A stretch of 20,188 nucleotides of DNA. Origin: Euryarchaeota archaeon UBA439. Lineage in GTDB: Archaea; Thermoplasmatota; Poseidoniia; Poseidoniales; Thalassarchaeaceae. The stretch spans positions 4,849 to 25,036 of the forward strand of contig DANB01000018.1 in NCBI GenBank assembly GCA_002497245.1. Direction: 5' to 3'. The notes under the pieces are model-generated. The model saw nothing but the letters and a program-made list of their open reading frames with translations, ran no database searches and had not been told where the DNA came from. How positions within the stretch are numbered: position 1 is the stretch's first letter; every line of letters starts with the position of its first letter. Positions 1 to 8,600 of this stretch are shown in pieces. Position numbers and translations under genes: made by a program.

Positions 1-158
1 CAGAGATTAAAGTCGATCAATCATCACAAAATCGTGCTGTTAGAAAGTCATGTTCAAGTTGTGAAAAATTGTTTGAAGTTGATATGCCAGTAGGTGTTGA
101 TGTTGCTAGAACCTCTTGTCCGCACTGCGGGTCAATCGAGACAATACGTTTTGAGTGA
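1..158 (+). CDS. C-terminal end of a zinc-ribbon protein (5' partial)
   Basis: The frame starting at base 3 is open and ends at TGA 156-158, giving the last 51 residues of a protein whose start lies outside the window. It carries two cysteine pairs, CSSC and CPHCG, 18 residues apart. That is the signature of a small zinc ribbon (two knuckles holding one zinc ion) at the extreme C-terminus. Archaeal proteins often carry such ribbons as nucleic-acid or protein binding tails, but the rest of this protein is not visible and no function can be given. Its stop codon lies inside the GAGTGA stretch that precedes the next gene, so the two are probably co-transcribed. Confidence 0.7.
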   Translation, partial: EIKVDQSSQNRAVRKSCSSCEKLFEVDMPVGVDVARTSCPHCGSIETIRFE

Positions 159-163
159 ATTTT

Positions 164-568
164 ATGGGAAAAATTTGGATTCTTCATATAGGGTCATTTA
201 TTTTTGGACTTCCATTTGTAATCATTGGAATAGATCACTTTGTAGATCCAGTTTGGTATGAACCAATAGTGCCAAAAATATTGGGTTACCCTACTTTTTG
301 GGTATATGCTAGCGGTTTTTTTGAAATTGTTCTAGGTGCAGGATTGATGTTTCCACGTACTCGGCAAATTTCTGCATATGGTGTGGCTTTGATGTTATTA
401 GTTCTTTATTGGGCAAATTTCAATATGTGGATTAACGATATAGCAATCGGTGGTTCTAAATTCGGAACTAATTGGCATATTATGAGAGCAATAATTCAAG
501 TAATTTTAATCCTCATTTGTCTTACAATAGCTAAATACTCTTCTAAATTCTCTCAATCATCCGAATGA
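164..568 (+). CDS. DoxX-family small integral membrane protein
   Basis: The 134-residue protein has four hydrophobic segments. It shows the pattern typical of the DoxX family: a GIDHF motif after the first helix, a Pro-Trp-Tyr then IVPK loop, a SGFFEIVLGAG segment and a PRTR turn before the third helix. Family members are small membrane proteins linked in some organisms to quinone or thiosulfate metabolism and in others to oxidative stress. The exact role here cannot be set. The ATG at 164 is chosen because GAGTGA (153-158) lies at the same distance as in the GAGGTGA-TTTT-ATG signals elsewhere in the window. A GTG at 155, overlapping the upstream stop, would add three residues. It probably forms a short operon with the preceding zinc-ribbon gene and is not part of the surface-protein block that follows. 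Confidence 0.8.
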   Translation: MGKIWILHIGSFIFGLPFVIIGIDHFVDPVWYEPIVPKILGYPTFWVYASGFFEIVLGAGLMFPRTRQISAYGVALMLLVLYWANFNMWINDIAIGGSKFGTNWHIMRAIIQVILILICLTIAKYSSKFSQSSE

Positions 569-571
569 AAG

Positions 572-611
572 AATCGTTTCTTTTGAAACAAGATTAAATC
601 TATTTTTATTG
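572..611 (+). terminator. Possible terminator hairpin and T-rich tract after the DoxX gene
   Basis: AATCGTTTC (572-580) and GAAAC-AA-GATT (585-595) can pair around a TTTT loop with a two-base bulge. T-rich sequence follows at 599-610. Archaeal terminators mainly need a T-rich tract, so this could end the upstream transcript. The same T-rich stretch could instead serve as the promoter of the next gene. Confidence 0.3.
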
Positions 612-654
612 TATCAGGTAGGGGAATAACCTTTACCATATCTCTTAGAGGTGA
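599..654 (+). promoter_or_regulatory. Putative promoter and ribosome binding site of the 1465-residue surface protein
   Basis: An A/T-rich block at 599-611 (TCTATTTTTATTG) could act as a TATA-like element, with transcription starting near 630. A strong Shine-Dalgarno GAGGTGA at 648-654 sits four bases before the ATG at 659 and fixes that start. Between them is GGTAGGGGAATAACC, an imperfect inverted repeat that contains the TAGGGGA element seen before other genes in this window. Confidence 0.35.
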
Positions 655-658
655 GTTC

Positions 659-3600
659 ATGCAAGGCGGTGCTGTACGTATTATACGCAGGGCCCCCGCA
701 ATCAATCACTCACAGACAATTCTTCTAGTTTTGATATTTTTAATGCCGATGTATTCGCCAATTACCAATGTCTCAGCTGATACAAGAATAAGTGCTAACG
801 ATTTCGAAATTCTTGATGAAATGACAGATGTACTTTCTCAGAGAGAAGATGTAATATCTTCGGAATTGGTCAAAAATATAGCAGGGCCTTCACTCGAAGG
901 AGTTACTAACTCAGTGACTCCAACAAATCAGGATGATCCTCTTTATGGAATTAATGATTTATTCTCCGATTCTTCTATTGTAGATACAACTCCACCCGAG
1001 GTAATTCATCCAGGACCTTATGATCTTCTCATAAATCCTGAAAGCTCACCTCCTGGTGCTGTGAATACTGTTTGGCAAACAATCTTCAATCTTACGGACT
1101 ATTTGATTTGGACAAAGTATACTGATTTAGACGGAAATCAAGTTGAAAAGTTCGAAGTGGTCACTTTTACTGCAACGTTATTTTCTTTCTTTGACCAAGA
1201 AACAGATACATTCCTTCATGCAATTGATGTTGATGATGATGGAGATAATGATATTCAAGTAGGTCTAGAGATTTCATTCGATTTAGGTAATGAATGGGGA
1301 CTTGAAGGAGATACTCTTTGGATAAAACCTACAATTTCTTTCACAGTAGTTGTTTTGGAATCTAGTGAAGATGATGCTGATTGGGATGAATTACAAAATC
1401 TTCAAGTTTCGCTATTGAAAGCATTTGCTTACTCTGAAGGTATTTTGACTGGTGGAGAGAGTTATGTTTGGGTTATAGATTCATCTTTTACTACGCCGCC
1501 AAATGACTTCTCATTGGATGTTGGATTAGAGAGATTCTTCTTTGATATCTCTGACGCAGGTTCAAGTTTGGTCACCAGTCTTCTTTCCTTACTTAGTTTA
1601 GGTATACCTTTGCCAGGAGTCGATGAATCAAATATTGTTCTTTCATCGATTTCTTCTCCATATGCGATTCTGATTAATAATAATGGCCAAACCAATTGTC
1701 CTGAGAGATATTCTCAGATTGAATTAACCACTTTACCCTCATCAGAGATTTCTTGTGGAGTTGTAGCTGGGTTTGGTTATGTCCATTTTTCTCCTCAAGA
1801 TAGTAATGGGGATAGAGAGGTTTGGGAAGTTGCTTATATTGAGGCTACAATTCATCCGAATGGAGTTTCTACAAGGCTACCTTCTGAAGTTAATTTGGTT
1901 ATTAGAACAGACACAACATTGGCTCAAGGTGCAGGTGGAGCAGGTGAGAATGCTCTAGACACAATCGAATACTATGCAGATAGAAAATCAGACCTACACA
2001 TTCATTTTCATGAGAATAAGGCAGGTCAACCAACTGCTAATTCAGAGGACCCTAGTGGGAATTCTACAGATACAATAGGATGGCTAAGAGGTATGCCTGC
2101 TGGAAGCCTATCATCCTCTGAAATAGACCGAATTTTTACAATGTTAGGTTCTAAATCCTCTCCTGAATTGCCAGGAGGGCAACCTGAAAAATTAGGTATG
2201 ATTATTGCAATCAAGAATTTCTCAAGAGATACAACACAAAATGTCGATGATCCTACTCTTCCAATTAATCCCGCCTATCCTCCGAAGACTTTGGTTTTGA
2301 TTCGATCTGTTCAAAGTATCCAATCAATAGAATATGACTCTTGGCATAAAAGAGGTGACATTGATACAGATCATAGTAAATTAAGTCTTGAATTGAGAGA
2401 TTTGCCGACTTCAATTGCTATTTTCGGTTCATTCGAACTAGGTAGTTCTGAATCATCAGACACGACTCTTGATTCAGGAGCTAATTTAGATTTCATGTCG
2501 AAAATTTTAGATTCAGTAATTCTTAATCTGGTTAACTTATTTTTAGATGTAGGTGATATAATTAATTCAGTTCCTGGTGAAGCTATTTCAGTACTTACTG
2601 GTGATGTTGGTGGTGTAGGAGCAAACTCATTCGCAGGTAGAGATGTTAATTTGTTGATGACTGATAATCTATTGGCAAGTCGAGTTAGTATGGAAATCAG
2701 TGTACTTTCTTTACAAATAGGATCAAGCCCTCATCCTGTTGCTCAAGATGATCATATCATAATTTCTAAGGATAGAGACTTGGATCAGGTTGTTGGTGAA
2801 TTTGGGGTCAGGGAACCTATTGTTCCCGTTGCTTCGAGTATTAGATTCAGTGGCCTCTCCGAGTTCACATTTAGTGATGACAATGTTACTGATGTCCAAT
2901 CAGTAGGAATAAAAACTAATTCAGATGAATCATTCAGATTTTCATTTATTGAACATGATAGAAATTCGCTTGATAATTTTTCATTTCAAAGCCTATATTT
3001 ATCAGATATACCAAATAATATTTCTATCGAATTAAATGAAGACTCTTTGAGTTATGATGCCAATGAAGGGATAGAATTGATTTCTTATGTTGGTTTAGAT
3101 GGTGAACAGAGACAGGCAGCAAATATTCATGATATGCCCGCTGAATTTATGTTTGAATTTGGTGATCAGACCAGTTTTATTGCAGAAACTCCAATTTCTA
3201 CAGTGGAGGTTCAGATTAGTAATTCTTCCGACCCTGTTACTATGACCGGTGATCATTTCTTGTTTCATCATGACTCTAATAACGAGACATCTACTATATC
3301 CACTCGATTGACAGGAATACAAGAATTGGGTTGGATACCACCTATTGAGGAAGGCTCTCTAGGCCCGTCGGGTCGAGGTACAGCATTCCTGAAATCAGCA
3401 GGCGATAGGCCAATGAGTATCAATGTAGACAATGCCCCTACTGTTGATTCATCTGGATTATCGGCATTAGCTCTGATTGAGCCATTACCATCTTATCTTA
3501 CTGTTGAAGTTCCAACCAGTGAATCTTCTAATTCTGATTTGGTGTTGCCTGAATTTAACTCAACTAAAGGACTTTCAGGTGTTGCCTTTTTCATTGGTGG

Positions 3601-5056
3601 CTTTTCCGATTTTGGTAGATCAATTAATTCTGTATTAGCTGGTTTAACCAGTGATATTTCAACAGGTACTGACGAAGTTGATGAATCTTTTTCATATGCC
3701 TTACAACTAGAATCTGATTCTGCATTTGATCTTACTTTAGAAGCCACATATGGAAAAGGTGTAACTTCTGAACCACCATGGGTGCATGGGATATCATTCC
3801 AGTCTGCTCCTGAGGGATTATCTAATGGATTCCATATCAAAACATGGTTACCTGGTTTGCCTCCACAAATTGATATGACAATTGCTAGAGATACTCTAGC
3901 AAATGGTGAAGATTGGTATATACAAGTTTCAATGGATGGGTGGACACCTGCTCGTGAAGAATTTATGATTCATGCATATGGTGTGAATGGCCAAGATTTG
4001 TTGATGACAATGCAGGGGCTAAGCCCAGGACAATCTACTAGTTTGTATATCGATTCAATTTTTGAAATTAGAGACTCCGGAGGAATTACGACAGTTTCAA
4101 CCGGAACACAATTTGGAATATCTGAGAGATTAGATTGGATACACATGATGTTGATTAATCGAGATTCCCAAAGCCGAACTGAGATGTTGATTAATGAAAT
4201 TCCTAAATCAATTTCTTTACAGGCTAGTCTTGGAACTGCAATATCTATTGGTATGAGTGTCCCTGAACAAGAAAGAATAGAAGGATCTGCCGTAGGCTCT
4301 CTGATGTTGCAACAGATGCAATGGATGGATGGATTTTGGTGGCCAGCAACTGTATTTTTGAAAGATATACCAGGTTATATCAATTTGACAACAGCTCCTG
4401 AAATGAATTTTGATATCACTAAGAATCTTGCTTTCCAAGGTCTCCCAAATCTTGATTTTACTTCTTCAGATGATGGAATGTCATTGTATATTGAAGCATT
4501 CGGAAGAGCAATAAATTCTCGTGGAGATATTATTCTTCTAGCAGAAGGAATGACCGATAAGATGGTCATAAAACCAACAAATGATTTTGGTTTAGAAATA
4601 CGTTCTGGCGGAAGTGGAGTTGAAAAAATATATGTCAGAGTTAACGATGTTCCGACAGGAACTAGCCAAGTAGGAACTCCGCCAGTTTATCTTGAAGAAA
4701 TGGAAGCTATGGGAGAAAACCTTCGAAGTGCTACTTTGCATATTAGAGAATTAGTAGGTCCTTACAGCGTAATTGAAGTTGATGATGTAGATGGTGGAAA
4801 AATAATTGTTTCAGCTAAAGTAAGTACTGAGTTCGCTGGAAAAGAAATACAAGTTAGAGGTGTCCTAATTGATGCACAAACTACAGGAGGTGTCCCAACA
4901 GGAACTACTCTCGGAGTCAATGGTTTATCTTCAGATCTCTCAATATTGAATTTGGTTCCGGGATTGGGAGGTTCAACACATCACTTTTTAGTTCCAGAGC
5001 CATTTACTTCTGCAATATTAACCGTTATTGCCACAATATCTAATGGAGGTGATTAA
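659..5056 (+). CDS. Giant secreted surface protein of unknown family, 1465 aa
   Basis: I do not recognise a family. Residues 1-40 look like a signal peptide: an arginine-rich start (RIIRR), a hydrophobic core (TILLVLIFLM) and a likely cleavage after VSA. The rest is acidic, rich in Ser, Thr, Asn and Gly, nearly free of cysteine, and looks beta-rich with many N-glycosylation sequons, which suits an archaeal exported protein. An EF-hand-like calcium loop (DVDDDGDND) lies near residue 190. A degenerate motif, Asp/Glu-hydrophobic-Pro followed by alternating hydrophobic residues, recurs at about 581, 783, 825, 1180, 1236 and 1330, suggesting divergent repeats. No membrane anchor follows, but the C-terminus holds VPEP (1445-1448) and a short hydrophobic stretch. 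The start is fixed by GAGGTGA four bases upstream. The next gene begins directly after the stop, so the two products probably act together. Adhesin, structural layer or binding protein are all possible. Confidence 0.75.
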   Translation: MQGGAVRIIRRAPAINHSQTILLVLIFLMPMYSPITNVSADTRISANDFEILDEMTDVLSQREDVISSELVKNIAGPSLEGVTNSVTPTNQDDPLYGINDLFSDSSIVDTTPPEVIHPGPYDLLINPESSPPGAVNTVWQTIFNLTDYLIWTKYTDLDGNQVEKFEVVTFTATLFSFFDQETDTFLHAIDVDDDGDNDIQVGLEISFDLGNEWGLEGDTLWIKPTISFTVVVLESSEDDADWDELQNLQVSLLKAFAYSEGILTGGESYVWVIDSSFTTPPNDFSLDVGLERFFFDISDAGSSLVTSLLSLLSLGIPLPGVDESNIVLSSISSPYAILINNNGQTNCPERYSQIELTTLPSSEISCGVVAGFGYVHFSPQDSNGDREVWEVAYIEATIHPNGVSTRLPSEVNLVIRTDTTLAQGAGGAGENALDTIEYYADRKSDLHIHFHENKAGQPTANSEDPSGNSTDTIGWLRGMPAGSLSSSEIDRIFTMLGSKSSPELPGGQPEKLGMIIAIKNFSRDTTQNVDDPTLPINPAYPPKTLVLIRSVQSIQSIEYDSWHKRGDIDTDHSKLSLELRDLPTSIAIFGSFELGSSESSDTTLDSGANLDFMSKILDSVILNLVNLFLDVGDIINSVPGEAISVLTGDVGGVGANSFAGRDVNLLMTDNLLASRVSMEISVLSLQIGSSPHPVAQDDHIIISKDRDLDQVVGEFGVREPIVPVASSIRFSGLSEFTFSDDNVTDVQSVGIKTNSDESFRFSFIEHDRNSLDNFSFQSLYLSDIPNNISIELNEDSLSYDANEGIELISYVGLDGEQRQAANIHDMPAEFMFEFGDQTSFIAETPISTVEVQISNSSDPVTMTGDHFLFHHDSNNETSTISTRLTGIQELGWIPPIEEGSLGPSGRGTAFLKSAGDRPMSINVDNAPTVDSSGLSALALIEPLPSYLTVEVPTSESSNSDLVLPEFNSTKGLSGVAFFIGGFSDFGRSINSVLAGLTSDISTGTDEVDESFSYALQLESDSAFDLTLEATYGKGVTSEPPWVHGISFQSAPEGLSNGFHIKTWLPGLPPQIDMTIARDTLANGEDWYIQVSMDGWTPAREEFMIHAYGVNGQDLLMTMQGLSPGQSTSLYIDSIFEIRDSGGITTVSTGTQFGISERLDWIHMMLINRDSQSRTEMLINEIPKSISLQASLGTAISIGMSVPEQERIEGSAVGSLMLQQMQWMDGFWWPATVFLKDIPGYINLTTAPEMNFDITKNLAFQGLPNLDFTSSDDGMSLYIEAFGRAINSRGDIILLAEGMTDKMVIKPTNDFGLEIRSGGSGVEKIYVRVNDVPTGTSQVGTPPVYLEEMEAMGENLRSATLHIRELVGPYSVIEVDDVDGGKIIVSAKVSTEFAGKEIQVRGVLIDAQTTGGVPTGTTLGVNGLSSDLSILNLVPGLGGSTHHFLVPEPFTSAILTVIATISNGGD
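5045..5056 (+). promoter_or_regulatory. Ribosome binding site inside the upstream gene
   Basis: GGAGGTGA at 5045-5052 lies in the last codons of the 1465-residue gene, and its TGA overlaps the final sense codon before TAA. The next ATG follows the stop with no spacer. This arrangement indicates translational coupling of the two genes. Confidence 0.7.
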
Positions 5057-5617
5057 ATGGGATTACTTGAGAAATCTAAAAATCAGAATATAGAAGAGAC
5101 TCTTGAAGAGGAATATGCTCATGATGTCTTGGTTAAATTAGAAGACTCCATCAGTTTCATTTCACCAATTAGAGTGGTAATTGTTTCTATAGTTGCTTTA
5201 ATGATTATTTCTTCAACAATTGTTGCTGTGACGTGGATAGTGCCTTATAACAAGGTTACAGTCGATGTCGTTTATATCCAAAGTAGTGCAGGTCATGTTA
5301 TTCTAACTGAAATAGATAATGATGGCAGTCGAGCTATATCCGATATAAGTCTAATAATCCGTTTCATTAATTCAGATAATATTGAGATCGATAGAACTTA
5401 TTTCAACAAGTCATCCCTTCCTGCCCATAGTTCAGTTTCTGGAGATAGTTTAGAATTAATTGTAATTGGGCCATCCGTTTGGGAAGATTATACTATTGAT
5501 ATTGATCTAGAATATACAAAGAATAACAAAGATAATTCCAAGATAGAACTGGAGTATATAGTCGGTGAATGGAAAATGGAACAATTTAGCCATGGCACTG
5601 GTATTGATTTTTTCTAA
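5057..5617 (+). CDS. Single-pass membrane protein with external beta-domain, 186 aa
   Basis: No named family is certain. Residues 1-37 are hydrophilic and acidic (an EETLEEEYAHD stretch), 38-62 form one transmembrane helix after an arginine (IRVVIVSIVAL), and the remaining 120 residues form a polar, beta-rich region. By the positive-inside rule the N-terminus should be cytosolic and the C-terminal domain external. The external part has the look of an LEA14/FxLYD-type beta-sandwich: alternating strands (ISDISLIIRFIN), then a LPAHSSVSG turn and a SLELIVIG strand. That assignment is tentative. The gene starts immediately after the stop of the giant secreted protein, with its ribosome binding site inside that gene. 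The simplest inference is that it anchors, exports or assembles that partner, which lacks a membrane helix of its own. Confidence 0.75.
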   Translation: MGLLEKSKNQNIEETLEEEYAHDVLVKLEDSISFISPIRVVIVSIVALMIISSTIVAVTWIVPYNKVTVDVVYIQSSAGHVILTEIDNDGSRAISDISLIIRFINSDNIEIDRTYFNKSSLPAHSSVSGDSLELIVIGPSVWEDYTIDIDLEYTKNNKDNSKIELEYIVGEWKMEQFSHGTGIDFF

Positions 5618-5628
5618 CTCTGTTAGAA
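5612..5628 (+). terminator. Perfect 7-bp hairpin across a stop codon, possible terminator
   Basis: TTCTAAC (5612-5618) and GTTAGAA (5622-5628) are exact reverse complements with a TCT loop. The TAA stop (5615-5617) lies inside the left arm, and the left arm is preceded by a run of T. It could mark the 3' end of the two-gene transcript or be a binding site upstream of the protease gene. Confidence 0.35.
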
Positions 5629-5648
5629 TCCAATGTATGAATCCTTCA

Positions 5649-5694
5649 GGGTTCAACTAACCCATATACTCAAAACCATCTTTAGTAGGGGGAA
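5649..5694 (+). promoter_or_regulatory. Putative leader of the S8 protease gene
   Basis: The 81-base gap before the protease contains an inverted repeat GGGTT-CAACT-AACCC (5649-5663), a weak TATA-like CATATACT (5663-5670) and a purine run TAGGGGGA (5686-5693) five bases before the ATG at 5699. The purine run can serve as the ribosome binding site and also matches the TAGGGGA-like element in the other leaders. The promoter assignment is weak. Confidence 0.3.
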
Positions 5695-5698
5695 CTTC

Positions 5699-8600
5699 AT
5701 GAGCAAGCGTACTGTATGCTTAATTTTAGGGCTCTTTCTTCTTTCATACATACCTGCTACTAATTTCTTTGAAGAATCAGACGAATCATTTGGAACAAAT
5801 ATGGATGACAAAATAGAACGAATTGAAATCTCTCCTAATCCAAATAGTATTACTGATTTAGGCGCCCCAATAATCACAGACGGTGTTGAATTAATACGCT
5901 CTGAAAATGCCGATTCTAGTATTGGAGTATTCACTCATTCAGGACTTATTCCTAGTGTATACTTCTCTGAAGATATTGCAACAATTAGAGAAGATCTTGC
6001 TTTAGTTATAATAGACGGAAATACTGGTTTATGGGATGCTAGAATGGAATTGATGGAAATAAATGGTCTAGAAATTCGTTCCACTATCCCTCCATCTGGT
6101 TACTTAGTTCAGGGTACGGAAGAACAGCTTAATGAATTAAAGAATATTCAATCTGTTGAATCTATCCATAATGTACCCGCAGGTCTAATGGTTCATCCAT
6201 CTCTTTACGATGCTCCAGAAGATCAAAGTCTTGTGATTGAAATCACAGGGTGGAAGAATTCAGAACTTGTGCGTCAATTAGATGTATTAGATGATAATCT
6301 CCAAGATGTTGCAGATTTATGGTTGTCAGAATCATGGTCTCCTGATTCAGGAATCTTCTGGGGAGAGATAGAAACAAATGATATTTCTAAAATCGTCAAG
6401 CATCCATCTGTATCTTATATTGCTCCAGTCCCAGTACTCGAATTAATGAATAATGAAGCTAGAGATCATATGGGAATTAATACTGTAGAAAATTTCTTTA
6501 TCACAGGTTTGAATGGTTCTGGGCAAAAGATAGCAGTTGGAGATTCAGGGTTAGATGATGATCATGGAGACTTTACAGGTAGAGTCGCGGGTCTAGATTC
6601 TGTTACTCCGGGAGATCCTTCTACTGCTGATCCTTCTGATGGACATGGCACACATGTAGCATGTACAGTACTTGGCTCTGGAATGAGGAGTAGTGGGACT
6701 TACCAAGGAATTGCTCCTGAAGCAGACCTTTATTTTCAAGCAATGGAAGATGATGATACTGGAGCATTATATTCAATTGGCATTAACAGTATGTTGAATG
6801 AAGCTTACAACGCTGGAGCACGCCTCCATACTAACAGTTGGGGGTCTCCAACCGGTGGAGATTATACTACATCATCTGAAGATGCTGATGACCGCGTATC
6901 AACTTGGGACCAATACTGGCAATATCAGGGAATGACAGTATTATTTGCAGCTGGTAATGAAAGAAATGATGGAATATCATCTCCAGGGACTGCAAAAAAT
7001 GTAATTACAATCGGTGGTCATGTGAATAGATATAATGGGGCTCCTGATGATATGTATTACTGGAGTAGTAGAGGTCCTACTGATGATGGTCGAATTAAAC
7101 CAGATCTTGTTGCCCCAGGAGACTATGTCCGTTCTTGTAAATCTCAAGAAGCAAGTAGTGCTTCAGGGTCTTGGAGTAATAATTGGTATCTAGAATATAG
7201 TGGAACTTCCATGGCTACTCCAGCAGCAGCAGGTGCTGCGGTATTGGTTAGAGAATACTTGATGGAAGTTGCCTCACGACCTGCACCTCAAGCAGCTCTA
7301 ATCAAGGCTTTACTAATCCTTGGTGCGGAAGACATGGGGACTAGAAATATCCCGAATAATGATGAAGGTTGGGGAAGAGTAAATCTTGTCAATACTTTAG
7401 TTCCCGATAGTGATGTAGGAATCTTTGTTGATGATAGGTCTCGATTGTCATCAGGCCAAATTAGTGACTATTCGTTTGAAATCACAAGAGCAGGAGAACC
7501 TCTGAAAGTAGTACTTGCTTGGTCTGATTATCCGGGTTCATCATCGTCTTCAACTCAATTAAGAAATGACCTAGATTTAGAAATTACTAATCCGAACGGC
7601 CTTGTTTACAAAGGCAATGTTTTCACCAATGGACAATCTGTAACAAATGGGCAAAAGGATTCCAAAAATAATGTTGAAGTAGTACTTGTAGATAATGCAA
7701 TGGTTGGAACATGGAGTGTTAGGGTGAAAGATTCATCTCATGGCGGAAGTAGTTTCTATCAGTCCTATTCTCTTGCAGTTAGAGGAGTGAATGTTAATGA
7801 TTTAGATCCAGATCCAACTTTCGTATCAGATTCGTTTGATTTATCAGTCCCAATCCCTCAGGTCGATGAAGAAGTAGAGTTTTCAATTTCCCTCATCAAT
7901 CAGGGTGCTGGGAGTGTACCCGAGCTTTCTGTCTTGGCGGCAGTTAATAGTGTAACAATTAGTACAAAAACCATCAGTCTTTCTCCAGGAGAATATGCTG
8001 AATTAACTTGGAATTGGACACCTAGCCAAGATGGTGAGAATATTATTTCATTCTATATTGATCCAAATGACGATGTCGAAGAAGTATCAGAATCTAATAA
8101 TCAGCTTTTTGAAACAGTAATTGTTAGTGTCCCAGGAGTTAGAGTAACTAGTGATAATCCTACAATGTTGATTGAAGGTACAACAGATAGTTCAACAACC
8201 TGGTCTCTTCAATTATCAAATACGGCACTTTTTGAAACCAATGCCAGTATTGTAGTTTCAGAACCGGTAAGAATGCAAGATGGTATAGAATTTGACTGGT
8301 TTTCATCATTTTCCAATAATACATTTAATTTAATGCCGGCAGAATCAGCATCAGTTGATTTATCAGTTATTCATCCTGCTCCTCCAGAGCCCGGACTTTA
8401 TCGAATGATTGTAACAGGAACCGATACTGAGAATCAAATACAATCTGAATTTGAGATATATCTAGAAGTCCCTCTTCTTTCTAGCGCAGATATCTTACTT
8501 CCTCCAGGTCAGATAAAAGTGAATCCTCTAGTTTCAACACCATTGCAGATAGAAATTAAGAATGAAGGAAATGGCCCTCAAACATACGATGTCGAATTAA

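Noticed and set aside
3493..3840. A 115-residue minus-strand open frame inside the giant surface protein
   Set aside because: It is a low-complexity shadow of the Ser/Asp-rich + strand gene, with no ribosome binding site.
5030..5105. A frameshift hiding a basic tail after VPEP in the giant protein
   Set aside because: A shifted frame gives a short tail with some basic residues, but the reading frame ends normally and the next gene's ribosome binding site and ATG fit exactly, so no error is needed.
5633..5698. An upstream ATG that would lengthen the protease by 22 residues
   Set aside because: The added residues would put a charged stretch before the signal peptide, and there is no ribosome binding site. 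The ATG at 5699 has AGGGGGA directly before it.
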